Positions 34,908-43,688 of a DNA stretch of 64,000 nt are shown here, in pieces. The stretch spans positions 1,296,501-1,360,500 of the forward strand of contig NZ_JAPEMT010000001.1 of the NCBI RefSeq assembly GCF_026342435.1, read 5' to 3'. The stretch's first letter is position 1, and the number at the start of each line of letters is the position of its first letter. A program made the translations under genes and the position numbers. The notes under the pieces were generated by a model, which did no database searches, had not been told where the DNA came from, and saw nothing but the letters and a program-made list of their open reading frames with translations. This DNA is from Streptomyces sp. NBC_00237 (lineage in GTDB: Bacteria; Actinomycetota; Actinomycetes; Streptomycetales; Streptomycetaceae).

Positions 34908-36373
34908 GTTCTGCTGTGGTGGCCACGTCCATCTTTGGCGCCTTCATGGTGGGGACGGTGGGGCTCGGGCTGCTCGCCATGCGCGGTCGCGGGGGCGGCG
35001 GGGGCGGGCTCGCCGAGTGGTCCGTGGGCGGGCGGAGCCTGGGCGCCGTCTTCATCTGGGTGCTCATGGCCGGTGAGGGATACACGAGTTTCAGTTATCT
35101 CGGGGCCGCGGGATGGGGGTACAACTACGGGGCTCCGGTGCTGTACGTCGTCGCGTACATGTCGTGCGGTTACGCGGTGGGGTACGTGGTCGGGCCGATG
35201 CTGTGGGCGTATGCGCGCAAGCACGAACTGGTCGGTATCACCGACATGGTGGCCCACCGGTACGGGAGGAAGTGGGTCGGGGCGCTTGTCGCCGTGCTGG
35301 CTTCGGTGTTCCTGCTGCCGTACATCCAATTGCAGATCACCGGGATGGGAGTGGTCGTATCGACCATTTCCTATGGCGCCATCAGTCTCAACTGGGCCTA
35401 TTTCATCGGATTCGCGGTGACTGTTGGATTCGTGGTCGTGAGCGGGCTCAGGGGGAGCGCCTGGGTCTCGGTGCTGAAGGACGCGCTGGTGATTCTGACG
35501 CTCGCGTTCCTGGCCGTTTACGTACCGCTGCATTATTTCGGGGGATACGAGCCGTTCCTTGAGCGGGTCGTGGCGGAGAAGGCGGAGTGGCTGACGTTTC
35601 CCGGGCACGGGGAGAGCGGGTTCGGGCAGTGGTGGTTCATCACGACGTCCTTCCTGAATTCGCTGACCGTCGTCATCTTCCCGACGACCGTGGCGGGGTA
35701 TCTCGGGGCGCGGTCCGCGGACGGGCTGCGGCGGAACGCCATGTGGCTGCCCGCGTACAACGTGCTGCTGTTCGTGCCGATGCTGCTCGGCATCGCGGCG
35801 CTCTTCGTGGTGCCGGGGCTGACCGGCGCGGACTCCAACCTCGCGCTGTTCAAGCTGGTCGTCGACTCGCTGCCCGCGTGGCTGGTGGGGGTGGTGGGGG
35901 TTGCCGCCGCGCTGTCCTCGATCGTGCCGATGGCCGTGTTCATGCTGGTCATCGGGACCATGTGGGGGCGGAGCGTGCTGGGGCTCGTACCCCGGTGGCA
36001 GGGCCGGGAGAAGGCCGCGTCACAGGTGGTCGTGGTCGTCGCGGGGGCCCTCGCGCTCGTCCTCACGTACACCGCGCCGAACACGCTGGTGCGGCTGTCG
36101 CTCATCTCGTACGAGGGCATGGCCCAGCTCCTTCCGATGCTGCTGCTGGGGCTGCTGTGGCGGAAGCTCACGCTGGCCGGGGCGCTCAGCGGGCTCGTGG
36201 TGGGGGTGGGGGTGGTGTGCGCGCTGGTGTTCACCGGCAACGACCCGGTCTGGGGGACGAACGCGGGAATCGTGGCGCTCGCACTCAACCTCCTGGTCGC
36301 GCTCGGCGTCTCCTACGGTGGGCCGCGTGAACGCGACGAGCGGCCCGACAGCGAGGTGCTCGCCCGCGGGTGA
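34904..36373 (+). CDS. Sodium:solute symporter family transporter
   Basis: 489-aa SSS-family membrane protein with about 13 helices. Conserved segments are SLGAVFIWVLMAGEGYTSFSYLG (Na+/substrate region), YARKHELVGITDMVAHRYGRKW, and LISYEGMAQLLPMLLLGLLWRKL. Carboxylates such as pyruvate, acetate or small organic acids are common substrates for relatives with a DUF3311 partner, but none can be assigned. Translation is coupled to DUF3311 by a four-base overlap. Confidence 0.88.
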   Translation: MSSAVVATSIFGAFMVGTVGLGLLAMRGRGGGGGGLAEWSVGGRSLGAVFIWVLMAGEGYTSFSYLGAAGWGYNYGAPVLYVVAYMSCGYAVGYVVGPMLWAYARKHELVGITDMVAHRYGRKWVGALVAVLASVFLLPYIQLQITGMGVVVSTISYGAISLNWAYFIGFAVTVGFVVVSGLRGSAWVSVLKDALVILTLAFLAVYVPLHYFGGYEPFLERVVAEKAEWLTFPGHGESGFGQWWFITTSFLNSLTVVIFPTTVAGYLGARSADGLRRNAMWLPAYNVLLFVPMLLGIAALFVVPGLTGADSNLALFKLVVDSLPAWLVGVVGVAAALSSIVPMAVFMLVIGTMWGRSVLGLVPRWQGREKAASQVVVVVAGALALVLTYTAPNTLVRLSLISYEGMAQLLPMLLLGLLWRKLTLAGALSGLVVGVGVVCALVFTGNDPVWGTNAGIVALALNLLVALGVSYGGPRERDERPDSEVLARG

Positions 36374-36443
36374 CCCCCTGGCCAAGGACGCCACAACCGT
36401 GGCACGCTGAGTGGTACGGAGCGAAGAGAGAGGAGGGGTGGGT

Positions 36444-36755
36444 GTGATCGGGAACGTGGCACGTGCGCGTTACGCGCTGCTGATGTTCTTCCTGCTCGCC
36501 CAGGTCCTCTTCGACCTCGGCGGCTTCGGCTTCGCGGGCGCCGTCGCGCTCGCCGCCACGGCCACCGCCGGGGCCGCGCTCATCGCCTGCGCGCTGCTCG
36601 CCGGGCGCACGGCTCCGTCCGTACCGCGTACGAAGGTGCGGACCGCCCTGCGCGACCGGGAGCGGCGCACCGCCTTCCTCGCCCAACGGGACCCCGACGC
36701 GGCGGGCAGGCCCCGTCCGAGGGCACCCGGGCGGCTGTCTCCGACGGCCGCGTAG
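36444..36755 (+). CDS. DUF6412 small membrane protein
   Basis: 103-aa protein. The GTG at 36444 follows AGGAGG by seven bases. Two hydrophobic helices (YALLMFFLLAQVLFDLGGFGF and AGAVALAATATAGAALIACALLAG) precede a basic tail rich in Arg and Pro. The family regularly precedes a YidC-type gene in Streptomyces, as here (36893). Its function is unknown; a link to membrane-protein insertion is only positional. Confidence 0.72.
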   Translation: MIGNVARARYALLMFFLLAQVLFDLGGFGFAGAVALAATATAGAALIACALLAGRTAPSVPRTKVRTALRDRERRTAFLAQRDPDAAGRPRPRAPGRLSPTAA

Positions 36756-36892
36756 GGGACCTCGTACTCGCACACGTACACGAAGCGCCGATGTGCTGGC
36801 GCTGAGAGTTCCGCCGAGAGCCCCTCGTGGGTCGTCATGCCGATGTTTCTCCTTCATCTTCGGTACGACGAGACCCTCGGAGGGCTCTTTCC

Positions 36893-37669
36893 GTGTATTC
36901 CCTTTTCGCTTCTCTGGTCGAGCTGCTCGCCCGTGTTCTGGAGCCGGTTTTCGCCCTTTCGGCGACCGCTGCCGCCATTGTCGTCTTCACGATGCTGGTG
37001 CGTATCGCCTTTCATCCGCTGGCCCGTGCTGCCGTACGGGGGGAGAAGGCGCGGGCGGCGCTGGCTCCGCAATTGGCCGTGCTGAGGAAGAAGTACGCGA
37101 AGCAGCCCGAGCGGATGCAGAAGGAAATCCTGGCACTGCATGCGGAGGCGAAGGTTTCGCCGTTTTCGGGGATGCTGCCGATGCTGGTCCAGCTGCCCGT
37201 GTTCTTCGTGATGTACCACGTCTTCTCGTCGGCGAAGGTCGGCGGAGAAGTGAACGAGCTGCTCGGACACCGGCTGTTCGCGGCGCCGCTCGGGTCGCGG
37301 TGGAGTGACGCGCTGGGTGACGGGGGTGTGTTCGGGGCGCAGGGGGTCGTCTATCTCGGGGTGTTCGCGTTGATCGCGTGCGTGGCGACGTGGTCGTTCC
37401 GGCGGGCGCGGCGCAACGCGGCCTCTTCGGAGTTCGCGCAGCTGGCGAGTGGGGCCGGGACGTCCGGGACCGCTGTCGGGGCGGGGCTGTTCAAGTGGCT
37501 GCCGCTGTTGTCGTTCGGGACGATCGTCACGGCGGCGGTGGTGCCGCTGGCGGCCGGGCTGTACCTGGTGACGACCACGGCGTGGACCGTCGCGGAGCGG
37601 GCCTGGTTGCAGCGGGAGCGGCCCGCGAAGGCGGAGAAGGCCGCGCTGGCGGGGCAGGGCGCGGGATGA
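36893..37669 (+). CDS. YidC/Oxa1 family membrane protein insertase (second copy type)
   Basis: 258-aa membrane insertase. After a short N-terminus and TM1 comes the family core: VVFTMLVRIAFHPLARAAVRGEKAR with the membrane-facing Arg. Next are a coiled-coil hairpin (RKKYAKQPERMQKEILAL), GMLPMLVQLPVFFVMYHVFS, and LPLLSFGTIVTAAVVPLAAGLYLVTTTAW. It is shorter than the oriC-linked YidC and lacks a long basic tail, so it is likely the auxiliary paralogue. GTG at 36893 follows CGGAGGG. Confidence 0.86.
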   Translation: MYSLFASLVELLARVLEPVFALSATAAAIVVFTMLVRIAFHPLARAAVRGEKARAALAPQLAVLRKKYAKQPERMQKEILALHAEAKVSPFSGMLPMLVQLPVFFVMYHVFSSAKVGGEVNELLGHRLFAAPLGSRWSDALGDGGVFGAQGVVYLGVFALIACVATWSFRRARRNAASSEFAQLASGAGTSGTAVGAGLFKWLPLLSFGTIVTAAVVPLAAGLYLVTTTAWTVAERAWLQRERPAKAEKAALAGQGAG

Positions 37670-37819
37670 GGGCGGGTGGGGGGCATCGGTCCAGTCCGTG
37701 AACGCGGCCTTGCGGAGTGGGCGTCGACCTTGGAGGATCGGACAATTCTCCGGTGGCCGGGCCGCGGTGTGTGAGCGGTCGGGTTGGGCGCGACCTTCGA
37801 CCACAAGGAGATCGTCAGT

Positions 37820-38680
37820 ATGAAGCTGCTGCGTGTGGGGCCCGTCGGTGCGGAACGTCCGGCGTTGCTCGACGAGGACGGCGTGACCGTACGTGACCTG
37901 TCCGGGGTCGTGGAGGAGATCGACGGAGCCCTGCTCGCCGACTCCGCCGCGCTGGAGCGGGTGCGCGAGGCCGCGCGGGCGGGGACGCTGCCCGCGCTGG
38001 ATGCGACGGGCCTGCGGATCGGGGCGCCGTTGGCGCGGATCGGCAAGGTCGTGTGTGTCGGGCTGAACTACTTCGACCACGCGAAGGAGATCGGGGCGGC
38101 GGCTCCGGAGGAGCCGATCCTGTTCCTGAAGGCGCCGGACACGGTCGTCGGGCCGTACGACACCGTGCTCGTGCCCCGGGGCAGCGTGAAGACCGACTGG
38201 GAGGTCGAGCTGGCCGTCGTCGTCGGCCGGACCGCCCGGTACGTGGAGAGCGCGGAGGCGGCCCTCTCGTACGTGGCCGGGTACGCCACCTCGCACGACG
38301 TGTCCGAGCGGGAGTGGCAGATCGAGCGGGGCGGGACGTGGGACAAGGGGAAGAACTGCGAGACGTTCAACCCGCTCGGGCCGTGGCTGGTGACGGCGGA
38401 CGAGGTGCCGGACCCGCAGGCGCTGCCGGTGAAGCTCTGGGTCAACGGGGAGCTGAAGCAGGACGGGACGACGGCGGAGCAGATCTTCGGAGTGGGACAG
38501 ATCGTGCGGTATGTGTCCCAGTTCATGACGCTCTACCCGGGCGACGTCATCAACACCGGGACGCCGGCGGGCGTGGCGATGGGGCAGCCGGAGCCGAAGC
38601 CGTACCTGCGGGCCGGGGATGTGGTGGAGCTTGAGGTGGCGGGGCTGGGGAGGCAGCGGCAGGAGCTGAAGGGGGCGTAG
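37820..38680 (+). CDS. Fumarylacetoacetate hydrolase family protein
   Basis: 286-aa cytosolic enzyme of the FAH family, which cleaves C-C bonds in diketo-acids or decarboxylates oxaloacetate-like substrates. Core motifs are KVVCVGLNYFDHAKEIG, PILFLKAPDTVVGP, the metal ligands E, E and D in TDWEVELAVVVG...GYATSHDVSEREWQ, and GDVINTGTPAGVAMG. The start has AAGGAG ten bases upstream. It stands alone and converges on an oxidoreductase gene over a strong hairpin. The substrate is not predictable. Confidence 0.9.
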   Translation: MKLLRVGPVGAERPALLDEDGVTVRDLSGVVEEIDGALLADSAALERVREAARAGTLPALDATGLRIGAPLARIGKVVCVGLNYFDHAKEIGAAAPEEPILFLKAPDTVVGPYDTVLVPRGSVKTDWEVELAVVVGRTARYVESAEAALSYVAGYATSHDVSEREWQIERGGTWDKGKNCETFNPLGPWLVTADEVPDPQALPVKLWVNGELKQDGTTAEQIFGVGQIVRYVSQFMTLYPGDVINTGTPAGVAMGQPEPKPYLRAGDVVELEVAGLGRQRQELKGA

Positions 38681-38684
38681 GGGA

Positions 38685-38716
38685 ACGGGGGTGCGGCGCA
38701 GTGCCCGCACCCCCGT
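38685..38716. terminator. Bidirectional terminator
   Basis: ACGGGGGTGCGG (38685-38696) and CCGCACCCCCGT (38705-38716) form a perfect 12-bp stem with an 8-nt loop between the convergent FAH and Gfo/Idh genes. Confidence 0.8.
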
Positions 38717-38721
38717 GCAGG

Positions 38722-39831
38722 TCAGAGCTGGACCGTGATGCCCTCGGCGGCGGACTTCTTGGCGGCTTCCAGGACGGTCATCGTTGCGGCGGCCTCCAGG
38801 GCCGTGACCGGGGGAGCCGTACGGGTGCGGAGGGCGTGGGCGACGGCCGCGTAGTAGGCGCGGTAGTCGCCGGGCAGGGTGGGGACCGGAACGCCGCCGC
38901 CCGTCAGGGGGGATTCGCCCGAGCCGAGGTGGCCCCACATCTCCTTGAGCTCCTCGCCCCAGGCTGCCGAAGTCCCCGGGCGCTTGCCGTCGCGGAGGGC
39001 GGCCTCCTGCGGGTCCAGGCCGTACTTCACGTAGCCCGCCCGCGAGCCCAGGACCCGGAAGCGCGGGCCCAGCTGGGCCGTCGTCGCGCTCACGTACAGG
39101 TGGGAGCGGACGCCGTTCGCATGGGTGAGGGCGAGGAACGTGTCGTCGTCGGCCGCCGCGCCGGGGCGGCGGACGTCCGACTCCGCGTACACCTGGGTGA
39201 CGGGGCCGAAGAGCGCGAGGGCCTGGTCGACGACGTGGCTGCCCAGGTCGTAGAGGAGGCCGCCGATCTCCGTCGGGTCGCCCGACTCGCGCCAGCCGCC
39301 CTTGAGCTGCGGACGCCACCGCTCGAACCGGGACTCGAAGCGCTGTACGTCGCCCAGTTCGCCCTCGGCGATGAGCGCGCGCAGGGTGAGGAAGTCGTTG
39401 TCCCAGCGGCGGTTCTGGAAGACGGACAGGAGCAGACCGCGCTCGTCGGCGAGGGCGGCCAGCTCGCGGGCCTCGGCCGCCGTGGCGGAGAGGGGCTTGT
39501 CGACGACCACCGGCAGGCCCGCCGCGAGGGCCGCCTTCGCCAGGGAGACGTGGGTCTTGTTCGGGGTGGCGACGACCACCAGGTCCAGTTCGGCGGCCCG
39601 CGCCCACACCTCGTCGGGCGAGTCCGCGAACCGTACCTCCGGGAACTCGGCCAGGGCCTGCGCCCTGCGTTCCTCGTTCGACGTGACGACCGTGTCCAGG
39701 ACCAGTCCTTCGGTCGCGGCGATCATCGGCGCGTGGAATACGGAACCGGCCAGCCCGTACCCGAGCAGTGCCACCCGCAGCGGGGTGTCGGCGGAGGGAT
39801 CGGGCGAGGTGGGAGCAGCTGTGGACGTCAT
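38722..39831 (-). CDS. Gfo/Idh/MocA family oxidoreductase
   Basis: 369-aa NAD(P)-dependent sugar or cyclitol dehydrogenase family protein. The Rossmann motif is VALLGYGLAGSVFHAPMI. VVVATPNKTH, then VVVDKPLSATAAEARELAALA contains the conserved E/DKP motif, and the catalytic-type region is GGLLYDLGSHVVDQAL. ATG at 39831 is chosen; a GTG nine bases upstream is possible. Substrate unknown. Nearest relatives by pattern are YdgJ-like or YvaA-like (scyllo-inositol or xylose dehydrogenases), which is only suggestive. Confidence 0.87.
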   Translation of the reverse strand: MTSTAAPTSPDPSADTPLRVALLGYGLAGSVFHAPMIAATEGLVLDTVVTSNEERRAQALAEFPEVRFADSPDEVWARAAELDLVVVATPNKTHVSLAKAALAAGLPVVVDKPLSATAAEARELAALADERGLLLSVFQNRRWDNDFLTLRALIAEGELGDVQRFESRFERWRPQLKGGWRESGDPTEIGGLLYDLGSHVVDQALALFGPVTQVYAESDVRRPGAAADDDTFLALTHANGVRSHLYVSATTAQLGPRFRVLGSRAGYVKYGLDPQEAALRDGKRPGTSAAWGEELKEMWGHLGSGESPLTGGGVPVPTLPGDYRAYYAAVAHALRTRTAPPVTALEAAATMTVLEAAKKSAAEGITVQL

Positions 39832-40034
39832 GGTTTCCACTTAAACAACGCAGGTGGGGAAGTGCAAAAAGGGCCGCGCGGTGGGGGAGGAGCGCACATG
39901 GGCTGATGGAGGGGTCTTTGAGCGCTGTTCGGCCGTACGGGGCCGTGGCGCGCTCTTCGCGGGTCGTCGGCGTGACAGGGTCACCGATCATGTTCCGCCC
40001 CCTGTCCGCACTCGTGAACCGAAGGGGCCACCCC

Positions 40035-40907
40035 ATGCGTCTGCGCAGCGCACTGGTGCTGGGAGTCATGGTCGCCGCCCTCGTGCCCGCGCCGGGTGCG
40101 GTCGCTTCCGCCGCCGACCAAGCCGCACCGTCCCGGCTCCTCCCCCGGGAACGGGAAGCCGGGGAGACCAGGGAAGCCGGGGAGACCAGGGAAGCCGGGG
40201 AGACCAGGGGAGCCAGGGAGACCAGGGGGGCCAGGGAGACCGGGGACACCCGCGAAGCCCTCACCCCCACCTGCGGTGATCCGGACAGTGTCGACTTCCC
40301 CCTCACCACCCGCATCCACAGCGCCCCCGCCACCTACCGCCCCGGCGGCGACCGCACCGAGTGGGCCCTCGACCTCGCCAACACCACCGACACCGCCTGC
40401 CGGGGCGTCCACCCCGTGCTCGTCCTCGCCGACCAGAGGCGCACCCTCCGGCCCGGTCACGTCGTCGCGGAGTTCTCCTCGGACGGCCGCTGGCACACCG
40501 TGCCCTTCGTCCGCACGGACCGGGACGAGCTGATCGGCGTCTTCGGCGAGGACCTCGAAGGGTTCGGCGTCGGTGCCGGAGAGACCCGGACGGTACGGGT
40601 ACGGCTCGGCTTCACCGAGGAGGCGGGGGCCGACGACGTCGTCGCCAACGCGGCGATCGTGCAGCGCCTGGGCGACGACGGCGAGTGGGTCGGGCAGTCC
40701 GACGACTACCGGTTCCGCATCGGCGCCAGCTCCGGCACCCCCGACGACGAGGACGGTTACGCGGTGGGCGCCGGAAGCCCGCACCAGCTCGCACAGTCGG
40801 GTCCGAGCCCCTTGCTCGGACTGGGGGGCACCGCCGCCGCCCTCCTCCTCGGCGGCGGAGCCCTGGTGGTGGGTTCCCGGCGGATGCGGACGCCGCCGAA
40901 GCGCTGA
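40035..40907 (+). CDS. Secreted repeat protein with a C-terminal wall-sorting-like signal
   Basis: 290-aa exported protein. A signal peptide (MRLRSALVLGVMVAALVPAPGAVASA) is followed by an 18-bp-repeat-encoded stretch (GETREA repeats, ~40158-40255). A ~150-residue soluble domain with few known features comes next. The C-terminus is LAQSG, then a hydrophobic helix (LLGLGGTAAALLLGGGALVV) and basic GSRRMRTPPKR. This resembles a sorting signal; LAXTG is the usual class E sortase motif, and Ser instead of Thr makes this case uncertain. A class E sortase is encoded 5.4 kb away. Confidence 0.7.
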   Translation: MRLRSALVLGVMVAALVPAPGAVASAADQAAPSRLLPREREAGETREAGETREAGETRGARETRGARETGDTREALTPTCGDPDSVDFPLTTRIHSAPATYRPGGDRTEWALDLANTTDTACRGVHPVLVLADQRRTLRPGHVVAEFSSDGRWHTVPFVRTDRDELIGVFGEDLEGFGVGAGETRTVRVRLGFTEEAGADDVVANAAIVQRLGDDGEWVGQSDDYRFRIGASSGTPDDEDGYAVGAGSPHQLAQSGPSPLLGLGGTAAALLLGGGALVVGSRRMRTPPKR

Positions 40908-40942
40908 GGCGACGCGCTCCGTCATCTGCGACGATCCCTGAC

Positions 40943-41707
40943 GTGGACTACCCGAACACGCACCACCAGGACCCCGGCGCGCCCGTCCGGTCCGGCATCC
41001 CGGAGCACGGACGCATCCCCAAGTACTACGCCGTCAAGGCCCATCTCGCCGAGCTGATCGCCGAGTTGGCGGAGGGCCAGCTGCTGCCCACCGAACGCGA
41101 CCTCGCACTGCGGTACGAAGTCGCCCGCGACACCGTCCGCCAGGCCCTGCGCGAACTGTTGCTGGAGGGGCGGGTGCGACGACAGGGGCGGGGGACCGTC
41201 GCCGCCGGGCCGAAGCTGGAGCAGCCCCTGGCGTTGGCCAGTTATACAGAAGGAGTACGCCGTCAGGGCCGCCGCCCCGGCCGCAATCTGATCGGCCTGG
41301 AGAGCTTCCCCTGCCCCCGGAGCCTCGCTCCTGACGTCGGTGTCGAGCCCGGTGCACCGGTCTGGCACCTGGAGCGGGTGCTGCTCGCCGACGACGAGCG
41401 GATAGGTCTGGAGAGTTGCTACGTCGCCGTGGAGCGCGTGCCGCGCCTCGACGTCGACTTCGAACCCGACTCCTCCTTCTACGCCTACCTCAGTGAAGAG
41501 GTCGGCATCGGCCTGGGGCGGGCGGGGGAGCGCATCGAGACCGTCCTGGCCACTCCGCGCGAGGCGCTGCTCATCGGTACGCCGCCCGCACTGCCGATGC
41601 TGCTGATGCACCGGTGGTCCCGTGATGTGACGGGGAAGCCGCTGGAGCGGGTGCGGATGCTGTTCCGGGGCGACCGGTTCAGCTTCTCCACGCAGCTCAA
41701 CAGCTAG
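40943..41707 (+). CDS. GntR/UTRA transcriptional regulator of the phosphonate locus
   Basis: 254-aa HutC-subfamily regulator. A winged helix GntR domain (YYAVKAHLAELIAELAEGQLLPTERDLALRYEVARDTVRQALRELLLEGRVRRQGRGTVAA) is followed by a UTRA effector-binding domain (LASYTEGVRRQGRRPG ... TQLNS). GTG at 40943 starts 35 bp after the previous gene. It lies upstream of the phosphonate-type operon, like PhnF regulators. Operator-like repeats upstream of 41862 and 47920 are likely targets. The effector could be an aminophosphonate or its breakdown product. Confidence 0.85.
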   Translation: MDYPNTHHQDPGAPVRSGIPEHGRIPKYYAVKAHLAELIAELAEGQLLPTERDLALRYEVARDTVRQALRELLLEGRVRRQGRGTVAAGPKLEQPLALASYTEGVRRQGRRPGRNLIGLESFPCPRSLAPDVGVEPGAPVWHLERVLLADDERIGLESCYVAVERVPRLDVDFEPDSSFYAYLSEEVGIGLGRAGERIETVLATPREALLIGTPPALPMLLMHRWSRDVTGKPLERVRMLFRGDRFSFSTQLNS

Positions 41708-41739
41708 CCGGAGGGCGAGGGCGGGGCGGGGCGGGAGCA

Positions 41740-41786
41740 GTCGGTCCGACGCGTGAAGGTAACGGAGGGATAACGGGTCTGAGCCA
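41740..41786. promoter_or_regulatory. Candidate GntR operators upstream of the phosphonate operon
   Basis: TAACGGGTCTGAGCCAG at 41771-41787 (one base beyond the range end) matches TAACGGGTCTGGTCCAG at 47797-47813 apart from two central bases. A perfect dyad GTCGGTCCGAC lies just upstream at 41740-41750. Both lie between the regulator gene and the start of the FAD oxidase gene. Confidence 0.6.
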
Positions 41787-41861
41787 GCCTTGGGGGGCTG
41801 TTCACCGTGCCGTTGCCGGGCGGCTCCGGGGCGGACATCCGTCCCGAGGAGCGTAGCCGCC

Positions 41862-42983
41862 GTGAGAGTCATAGTCGTAGGAGCCGGCGTGGTGGGAACC
41901 ATGCACGCCTGGCACGCAGTGGAACGCGGCCACGAGGTCGTACAGATCGAGCGAGAGAGCGAGGCGCGCGGCGCGAGCCTGCGCAACTTCGGCCAGATTT
42001 GGGTCAGCGGGCGTGCGGGCGGCGAGGAACTCGACACCGCGCTGCGGGCCCGCGAACTGTGGGAGGGCATCGGCGCCCGCGTCCCCGAGCTCGGCTTCAG
42101 GGCCATCGGGTCCCTCACCCCGGTCCGTACGGAACTCGAACTCGCCGTCGCCGAAGCGGCGTTGACCCGCGACGACGCGGCGGAACGCGGCTACAAGCTG
42201 CTCACCGCCGACGAGGCGCGCGGCATCAACCCCGCCCTGCGCGGCGACTTCCTCGCCGCGCTGTGGTGCGAGCGGGACGCCGCCGTGGAGCCCCGCACCG
42301 CGCAACTCGCCCTGAAAGAAGCGTTGTTGGCCTCGGGTCGGTACACCTTCCTCGGCGGGCGTGAGGTCCGGGACGTCGTCGGCGAAGGGGCTGTGCGCGA
42401 CGATCACGGCGACGTGCACCGGGGAGACGTCGTCGTGTTCTGTACGGGTGCCTGGCTCGGCGGACTCGTCCGCGAGCTCGCCCCCGACCTGCCCGTGCGG
42501 CGGGTCCGCCTCCAGATGATGCAGACCGAGCCCCTCGGCGAGACCCTCACCACCTCGGTCGCCGACGCCGACAGCTTCCGCTACTACCCGGCGTACGCGG
42601 GCGGAGCGCTCGACGCCCTGAACGGCGGGCAGGACCAGACGCCCACCGCCGCCGCCCACAAGATGCAGCTGCTCATGGTGCAACGGCGCGACGGCGGGCT
42701 GACCATCGGCGACACCCACGAGTACGAACACCCCTTCCGCTTCGACGTGGAGGAGGAGCCGTACGAGCACGTCGCAGCCGTGGCCGAGAGCTTCCTGGGG
42801 CGTCCGCTTCCGAAGATCCGGCGGCGCTGGGCCGGGGTCTACGCCCAGTGCGTCGACAAGAGCCGTGTGGTGCACCGGGAGCAGGTGCAGGCCGGCGTAT
42901 GGCTGGTGACCGGGCCGGGCGGACGCGGGATGACCTGCTCGCCCGCCATCGCCGAGAAGACCGCGAACGAATTGGGCTGGTGA
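41862..42983 (+). CDS. FAD-dependent oxidase of the phosphonate-linked TIGR03364 type
   Basis: 373-aa amino-oxidase of the DAO family. The GxGxxG nucleotide motif (VRVIVVGAGVVGTMHAWHAV), NFGQIWVSGRAGGEELD, and C-terminal GPGGRGMTCSPAIAEKTA (FAD) are present. GTG start at 41862. It matches the family that I recall as TIGR03364, which neighbours phosphonatase-like hydrolases and is proposed to oxidatively deaminate an aminophosphonate. Here the phosphonatase-like gene follows after nine bases and a phosphonate-type ABC transporter after that. The most economical role is conversion of an imported aminophosphonate to an aldehyde-type intermediate. Confidence 0.82.
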   Translation: MRVIVVGAGVVGTMHAWHAVERGHEVVQIERESEARGASLRNFGQIWVSGRAGGEELDTALRARELWEGIGARVPELGFRAIGSLTPVRTELELAVAEAALTRDDAAERGYKLLTADEARGINPALRGDFLAALWCERDAAVEPRTAQLALKEALLASGRYTFLGGREVRDVVGEGAVRDDHGDVHRGDVVVFCTGAWLGGLVRELAPDLPVRRVRLQMMQTEPLGETLTTSVADADSFRYYPAYAGGALDALNGGQDQTPTAAAHKMQLLMVQRRDGGLTIGDTHEYEHPFRFDVEEEPYEHVAAVAESFLGRPLPKIRRRWAGVYAQCVDKSRVVHREQVQAGVWLVTGPGGRGMTCSPAIAEKTANELGW

Positions 42984-42992
42984 ACGTCAGAC

Positions 42993-43688
42993 ATGAGCAG
43001 CAACCGCATTGACCTCGTCGTACTCGACATGGCCGGTACGACCGTCGCCGACGGCGGCCTCGTCGAGCAGGCATTCGCCGCAGCGGCCCAGCAGTTGGGC
43101 GTGGAGGCCGGGACCCCCGACTTCGACAGCAAGCTGGACTACGTCCGCGCCACCATGGGCGAGTCCAAGATCTCCGTCTTCCGGCACCTCTTCGGCGACG
43201 AAGCGAAAGCCCAGCAGGCCAACACCGCCTTCGAGCAGGCGTACGGGGAGCTGGTCGACGGGGGCAGGATCGCCGAGATCCCCGGTGCGCGGGAGGCCGT
43301 CGAGAAGCTGACCGCCGACGGTCGCACGGTGGTGCTGACCACCGGTTTCGCCCGGGTCACCCAGGACGCGATCCTCGCGGCCCTGGGCTGGCAGGACCTG
43401 GTCGGGCTGACCCTGTGCCCCGCCGACGCCGGGGGCCGGGGCCGCCCGTACCCGGACATGGTGCTCACCGCCTTCCTCCGTACGGGGGCCGTGGCGGGAG
43501 TCGCCGACGTGGTGGTCGTGGGCGACACCTCGTACGACATGCTCAGCGGCGTGAGGGCCGGGGCGGGCGTCGTCGCCGGTGTCCTGACCGGTGCGCACGG
43601 GCGTACGCAGCTGGAGGCGCACGGGGCCACGTACGTGCTCGGTTCCATCGCCGAACTGCCCGCGCTGCTGGCGGAGTTGGGCCGATGA
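42993..43688 (+). CDS. Phosphonatase-like HAD hydrolase (TIGR03351 type)
   Basis: 231-aa HAD enzyme. The nucleophile motif LVVLDMAGTT has Asp12 and the next turn AGTT seen in phosphonoacetaldehyde hydrolase (DWAGTT). The cap region (residues ~20-90) contains GESKISVFRHLF instead of the lysine-containing motif of true PhnX. Motifs TGF, RGRPYPDMV and VVGDTSYDML complete the HAD core. It likely splits the C-P bond of a phosphonate aldehyde or acts as a phosphatase in the same pathway. Its stop overlaps the ATPase start. Confidence 0.82.
   Translation: MSSNRIDLVVLDMAGTTVADGGLVEQAFAAAAQQLGVEAGTPDFDSKLDYVRATMGESKISVFRHLFGDEAKAQQANTAFEQAYGELVDGGRIAEIPGAREAVEKLTADGRTVVLTTGFARVTQDAILAALGWQDLVGLTLCPADAGGRGRPYPDMVLTAFLRTGAVAGVADVVVVGDTSYDMLSGVRAGAGVVAGVLTGAHGRTQLEAHGATYVLGSIAELPALLAELGR

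Noticed and set aside
36854..40333. A 1159-aa minus-strand open frame
   Set aside because: It lies antisense to YidC, FAH and others, and has low-complexity content without domains. High GC produces such long open shadows.
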